This document shows positions 61,095 through 64,000 of a DNA stretch of 64,000 nt, one piece after another. The notes under the pieces were generated by a model that searched no databases, had not been told where the DNA came from, and saw nothing but the letters and a program-made list of their open reading frames with translations. Numbering within the stretch: the stretch's first letter is position 1; each line of letters opens with the position of its first letter. Made by a program: the position numbers and the translations under genes. This DNA comes from Gemmatimonadaceae bacterium (GTDB taxonomy: Bacteria; Gemmatimonadota; Gemmatimonadetes; Gemmatimonadales; Gemmatimonadaceae): assembly GCA_016742275.1 (NCBI GenBank), contig JACVCD010000016.1, positions 1 to 64,000 on the forward strand, written 5' to 3'.

Positions 61095-61898
61095 ATGGCT
61101 GAATCGATTCTCGACGCGGTGACGGTGGTCCTCTACGAATCACAGGATCCGATCAATATTGGCGCGGTGGTTCGCGCCATGAAAAACATGGGCGTGCATG
61201 ACCTCCGGCTCATTCGCCCCTGCCACTACGATCCCAATCGGATCGAACAGATCGCGCACGACACCCGCGATCTGGTGGAGCGTATCCGGCACTTCGGCAC
61301 AATCGATGAGGCGCTGGCGGACTGCGTGTACGTGGTCGGCTTTTCCGGTCGTCGGCAGGCGGCGCGGTGGTCCAGACACACACCGCGATCGGCCGCTGTC
61401 GATCTGCTGGAGCACGCGCAGTCTGGCCGCGTTGCCATCATGTTCGGCCGCGAAGATCATGGATTGCCCAACGAGGCGCTCGACCGATCACACGCCATCT
61501 GCACGATTCCCACGACCGAGCATTTCTCGCTCAACGTGGCACAGGCTTGCCTCTTGGCGCTGTATGAATTGCATGTGCTGGCCGGTGATTCCACCAAGCG
61601 TATTCCGGCGCCGCGTCACGCGGCCGGAGCGCCCACCAAGGAAGCGATGGAGCAGACATTCGCCGATATGCGAAATGCGCTCGAAGCCATCGCGTACTTC
61701 AAGACGCGCAACGAAGAGCTCATCATGCGCGCCATGCGATCGGTCGTGTTCAGGGCCAATCCGGATTCGCGTGAACTGCTGATGCTGCGCACCGCCAGCA
61801 TCGAAGTGCTGCGCACCATTGAACGGGAAAGCCGCCTCGCAGTGCAGAAGGCGCTGGCCGACAAAGAACAGACTGACGGAGCATTGTCAGATGCCTGA
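61095..61898 (+). CDS. SpoU/TrmH-superfamily RNA methyltransferase (TrmJ-like)
   Basis: A 267-residue knotted SPOUT methyltransferase. Motif 1 is LYESQDPINIGAVVRAMKNMG; motif 2 is VAIMFGREDHGLPNEALD, and motif 3 is CTIPTTEHFSLNVAQACLL, all typical of SpoU/TrmJ. It would transfer a methyl group from S-adenosylmethionine to a ribose 2'-OH in tRNA or rRNA. The C-terminal 100 residues are helical. It begins 3 bases after the lyase stop and overlaps the aminotransferase by 8 bases, so it is probably read with the catabolic genes although its function looks unrelated. Confidence 0.9.
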   Translation: MAESILDAVTVVLYESQDPINIGAVVRAMKNMGVHDLRLIRPCHYDPNRIEQIAHDTRDLVERIRHFGTIDEALADCVYVVGFSGRRQAARWSRHTPRSAAVDLLEHAQSGRVAIMFGREDHGLPNEALDRSHAICTIPTTEHFSLNVAQACLLALYELHVLAGDSTKRIPAPRHAAGAPTKEAMEQTFADMRNALEAIAYFKTRNEELIMRAMRSVVFRANPDSRELLMLRTASIEVLRTIERESRLAVQKALADKEQTDGALSDA

Positions 61899-63114
61899 CT
61901 GGCGAGCGCGGGCGACGGATGTGATTCCCGGTGGCAGTTCCACTGGGAGCAAACGTCCTGACGCGCTCTTTGGTCGGGCCGCGCACGATGTGGGGCTACC
62001 TACCCATTTTGTGCGCGCCAACGGATGTCGTGTTTGGGATACAGAGGATCGCGAGTATATCGACTGCGGCATGGCACTTGGCGCAGTCGGTTTGGGTTAT
62101 GCCGACCCTGCAGTCACAGCGGCCGTGATTCGGGCAGCCGAGGACGGTAATGTGTCCTCATTGACCCATGCACTCGAAGTGGAGGTCGCTGAATCGCTCG
62201 TGGAACTGGTGCCGTGCGCAGAGCAGGTGCGGTTTCTCCGAACGGGCGCCGAGGCTGGTGCAGCTGCGGTCCGACTGGCGCGTACGTACACCAATCGCGA
62301 ACGCATCATCGCCTGCGGCTATTTCGGCTGGCTGGATTGGAATAGCGATGCACGCGGCGTTCCGGAGGCTACGAAGCACGCCGTCACCTGGACTCCGTTC
62401 AACGACATTCCGGCACTCGAAGCCGCGATGGAGCAGGGAGAAGCTCCCGCGGCCATTGTCATCGAGCCACTGGTGCACGACATCGCTGATGCTGAATGGC
62501 TGGCGGCGGCGCGTCGGCTTGCCACTGCAGCGGGCGCTGTGCTCATTTTCGATGAAGTCAAGACGGCGTTTCGTGTGCGCACTGGTGGCGTGCAGGCACT
62601 CCACGACATCACGCCCGATCTCACCACGCTCGGCAAGGCCATGGCAAATGGCTATCCGCTCTCGGCTGTTGTGGGACGCGCAGCTGTGATGGACGCTGCG
62701 CGTCATACCTGGATTTCCTCGACGGCCGCGAGCGAAACAACCGGGCTTGCGGCAGCCCAGGTCGTGTTAACGCAGCATGCCACACACGACGTGTGCGCTG
62801 ACATGGCGCGTGCGGGCCTGACAATGCGCGATATCGTTGGTCGTGCATTGCAAGAGGTGGCGCCTGCAATGCAGGTACTCGGCCCCGATGTGATGTGGCG
62901 TCTCGAAAGTCCGTCGCCCGATCTCCTCGACGTGTGTGTCGCTGCCGCGGCATACGGTGGCGTACTGCTCAAACGCGGTGCCTATCAATTCGGCGCGCGA
63001 GCGCACACCGAAGAAGCTCTTTACCAGCTCGAACAACGCTTGGCGCGACTCGGTGAACTCTGGAAACGCGCCGCATCTGCTGTAGCCGAAGCCCCGGTAA
63101 CCGGAGGTCGATGA
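61891..63114 (+). CDS. class III aminotransferase (glutamate-1-semialdehyde aminomutase-like)
   Basis: A 407-residue PLP enzyme. The PLP lysine is K249 in TTLGKAMANGYPLSAVVG; the acidic residue for the pyridine N lies in LIFDEVKTAFR. The N-terminus (VIPGGSSTGSKRPD, GAVGLGYADPAV) is like glutamate-1-semialdehyde 2,1-aminomutase (HemL) and related aminotransferases. HemL itself usually sits in heme operons; here context favours a transaminase acting on a sugar or uronate-derived substrate. ATG 61891 is inside the end of the RNA methyltransferase gene. Its stop overlaps the amidohydrolase start (ATGATG). Confidence 0.88.
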   Translation: MPDWRARATDVIPGGSSTGSKRPDALFGRAAHDVGLPTHFVRANGCRVWDTEDREYIDCGMALGAVGLGYADPAVTAAVIRAAEDGNVSSLTHALEVEVAESLVELVPCAEQVRFLRTGAEAGAAAVRLARTYTNRERIIACGYFGWLDWNSDARGVPEATKHAVTWTPFNDIPALEAAMEQGEAPAAIVIEPLVHDIADAEWLAAARRLATAAGAVLIFDEVKTAFRVRTGGVQALHDITPDLTTLGKAMANGYPLSAVVGRAAVMDAARHTWISSTAASETTGLAAAQVVLTQHATHDVCADMARAGLTMRDIVGRALQEVAPAMQVLGPDVMWRLESPSPDLLDVCVAAAAYGGVLLKRGAYQFGARAHTEEALYQLEQRLARLGELWKRAASAVAEAPVTGGR

Positions 63115-64000
63115 TGACCATGGCCGTTGATGCGCAACACGCACAGAAACACGCACAGCAGCACGCGCCGCAACACGCATCTACTGCTGTCCCACTCGGC
63201 GGGAGTGAACCGCTGATCGATCCTCACGCGCATTTCCATACGCCGTGGACGAATCGTGGCGATTGGCAGCGCTACAACCAGTCGCGCCTCATCTCGGGGC
63301 ATCGCATGGGCGTGCGGTGTCATGTGGCGTCGGTGCTCGGCTCATGGGGACACACATCGCCCACCTATTTCGCGTCGCCGAGTGATCAGACGCATGCGAA
63401 TCAGGCGATGCTGGCGTTAGCAGCGCATCACGCGCCATTCGTGAAGGCGTTTGTTGCCGTCAATCCCAACTTTCGCGATCACGCGTTGCGCGAGATCGAA
63501 TACGGGATGTCGCAAGGTGCGGTGGGCATCAAGCTCGCGGCTGGTCGTCGTACGACGGATTTCGCGGTACTCGATGCCATGGCGGAAGCGGCGGCGGCAT
63601 ATGGTGTGCCGGTCTTGCAGCACGTGTGGCAGCATCGGCGCCGTGATTGGCCCAATCAGGATGCGTCTGATGGTGCTGAACTCGCGGCTCTCGCTGCGCG
63701 CCATCCGACCGTGACGTTCCTGCTCGCGCACATTGGTGGCGGTGGCGATTGGGCGCATACAAGTCCTGCGGTGTTCGACGTGCCCAATATCGTGATGGAT
63801 CTATCCGGCAGTGGAATCGATCGCGGCATGATGGACGATGCCCTCCGGTGGATTGGCGCCAGGCGTTTGTTGTGGGCCGCCGATCTCACGTTGTGTACTG
63901 GGCTCACCAAGCTGCGCGGCTTGCAATACACGGGCGTGTCGGCCGATGATATCGCGGACATTCGGTGGCGAAATGCGGTGCGGATATTTCCGACCGGCAC
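63111..64000 (+). CDS. metal-dependent amidohydrolase (partial, runs off window)
   Basis: The frame stays open from ATG 63111 to the window end (about 296 residues, C-terminus missing). After a His/Gln/Ala-rich leader (H10, H14, H18, H22 in HAQKHAQQHAPQHA), the amidohydrolase-2 TIM barrel begins: IDPHAHFHTPW with HxH at H39 and H41, then VGIKLAAGRR, VLQHVWQHR and FLLAHIGGGGDW. A late Asp (WAADLT) completes a plausible metal site. Such enzymes hydrolyse amides or lactones or decarboxylate; the exact reaction is unknown. It is coupled to the aminotransferase. Starts at 63114 or 63120 are also possible. Confidence 0.85.
   Translation, partial: MMTMAVDAQHAQKHAQQHAPQHASTAVPLGGSEPLIDPHAHFHTPWTNRGDWQRYNQSRLISGHRMGVRCHVASVLGSWGHTSPTYFASPSDQTHANQAMLALAAHHAPFVKAFVAVNPNFRDHALREIEYGMSQGAVGIKLAAGRRTTDFAVLDAMAEAAAAYGVPVLQHVWQHRRRDWPNQDASDGAELAALAARHPTVTFLLAHIGGGGDWAHTSPAVFDVPNIVMDLSGSGIDRGMMDDALRWIGARRLLWAADLTLCTGLTKLRGLQYTGVSADDIADIRWRNAVRIFPTG

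Noticed and set aside
61891-63114. calling the class III aminotransferase HemL
   Set aside because: It resembles glutamate-1-semialdehyde aminomutase in the N-terminal motif, but the context is catabolic and no other heme gene is nearby, so a specific hemL name is not justified.
1-64000. search for insertion sequences, prophage, integrases, CRISPR-Cas or classical defence genes
   Set aside because: No transposase, integrase, phage structural or Cas-type protein was recognised among the translated frames, and no spaced repeat arrays were noticed.

Overview
This 64 kb window is a dense stretch of bacterial chromosome with high G+C content. It holds about 48 protein genes, one tRNA gene, and no rRNA, CRISPR array, insertion sequence or prophage. 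Lipid A acyltransferase, Omp85/TamB, lipoprotein signal peptides and TonB-era secreted proteins point to a diderm. The mix of DUF5916 beta-barrel protein, Ig-like lipoprotein, S9 and M3 peptidases, propeller-type hybrid kinase and many GTG starts fits Gemmatimonadota (Gemmatimonas-like). That placement is inferred from gene content; no marker gene such as 16S rRNA is present.

Layout. 1-4.4 kb (minus strand): four-helix-bundle protein, Tat-exported hydroxypyruvate-isomerase-like protein, an unrecognised secreted protein, monofunctional transglycosylase MtgA and an LpxL/HtrB acyltransferase. 4.5-10.1 kb (plus): cation diffusion facilitator, PPK2-type polyphosphate kinase and a large periplasmic-propeller hybrid histidine kinase, tightly linked. 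10.1-18.5 kb: CsgG/LpoB-like protein, tRNA-Pro(GGG), HEAT-repeat protein, FAD dehydrogenase, DUF5916 outer-membrane protein, zinc-ribbon/SH3 protein and a GspG pseudopilin. 18.5-23.3 kb: Rrf2 regulator, glutamyl-Q tRNA(Asp) synthetase, M20 peptidase, and a three-gene unit made of a Rieske protein and two small membrane proteins. 23.3-33.5 kb: TamA/BamA-like Omp85 plus TamB, UbiB/AarF-like kinase, SDR oxidoreductase and an Ig-like lipoprotein. 33.6-39.8 kb: deoC with a two-domain (ALDH16-type) aldehyde dehydrogenase, which together fit deoxyribose catabolism, then PepF and a small secreted protein. 39.8-42.7 kb (minus): DUF502 protein, amidohydrolase and diheme cytochrome c. 42.8-51.8 kb: S9 peptidase with AIM24 protein, arginine decarboxylase with a Yip1 protein, TauE/SafE permease, superoxide dismutase and DedA.

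51.9-64 kb looks like a carbohydrate acquisition and degradation locus: GH38 alpha-mannosidase, Dpp/Opp-type ABC permeases, a divergent solute-binding lipoprotein, a heparinase II/III-type lyase with no evident signal peptide, a class III aminotransferase and a metal-dependent amidohydrolase cut by the window end. A TrmJ/SpoU-type RNA methyltransferase lies inside the same run of overlapping genes. No ABC ATPase is visible, so it must be outside the window or shared.

Six intrinsic-terminator-like hairpins, several TGATG/ATGA start-stop overlaps and five convergent gene pairs with overlapping 3' ends (14 to 165 bp) show how compact the region is. The best leads are the glycan locus, the Rieske/histidine-rich membrane-protein unit, the CDF-PPK2-sensor kinase operon, and the RNA hairpins next to speA and gluQ.
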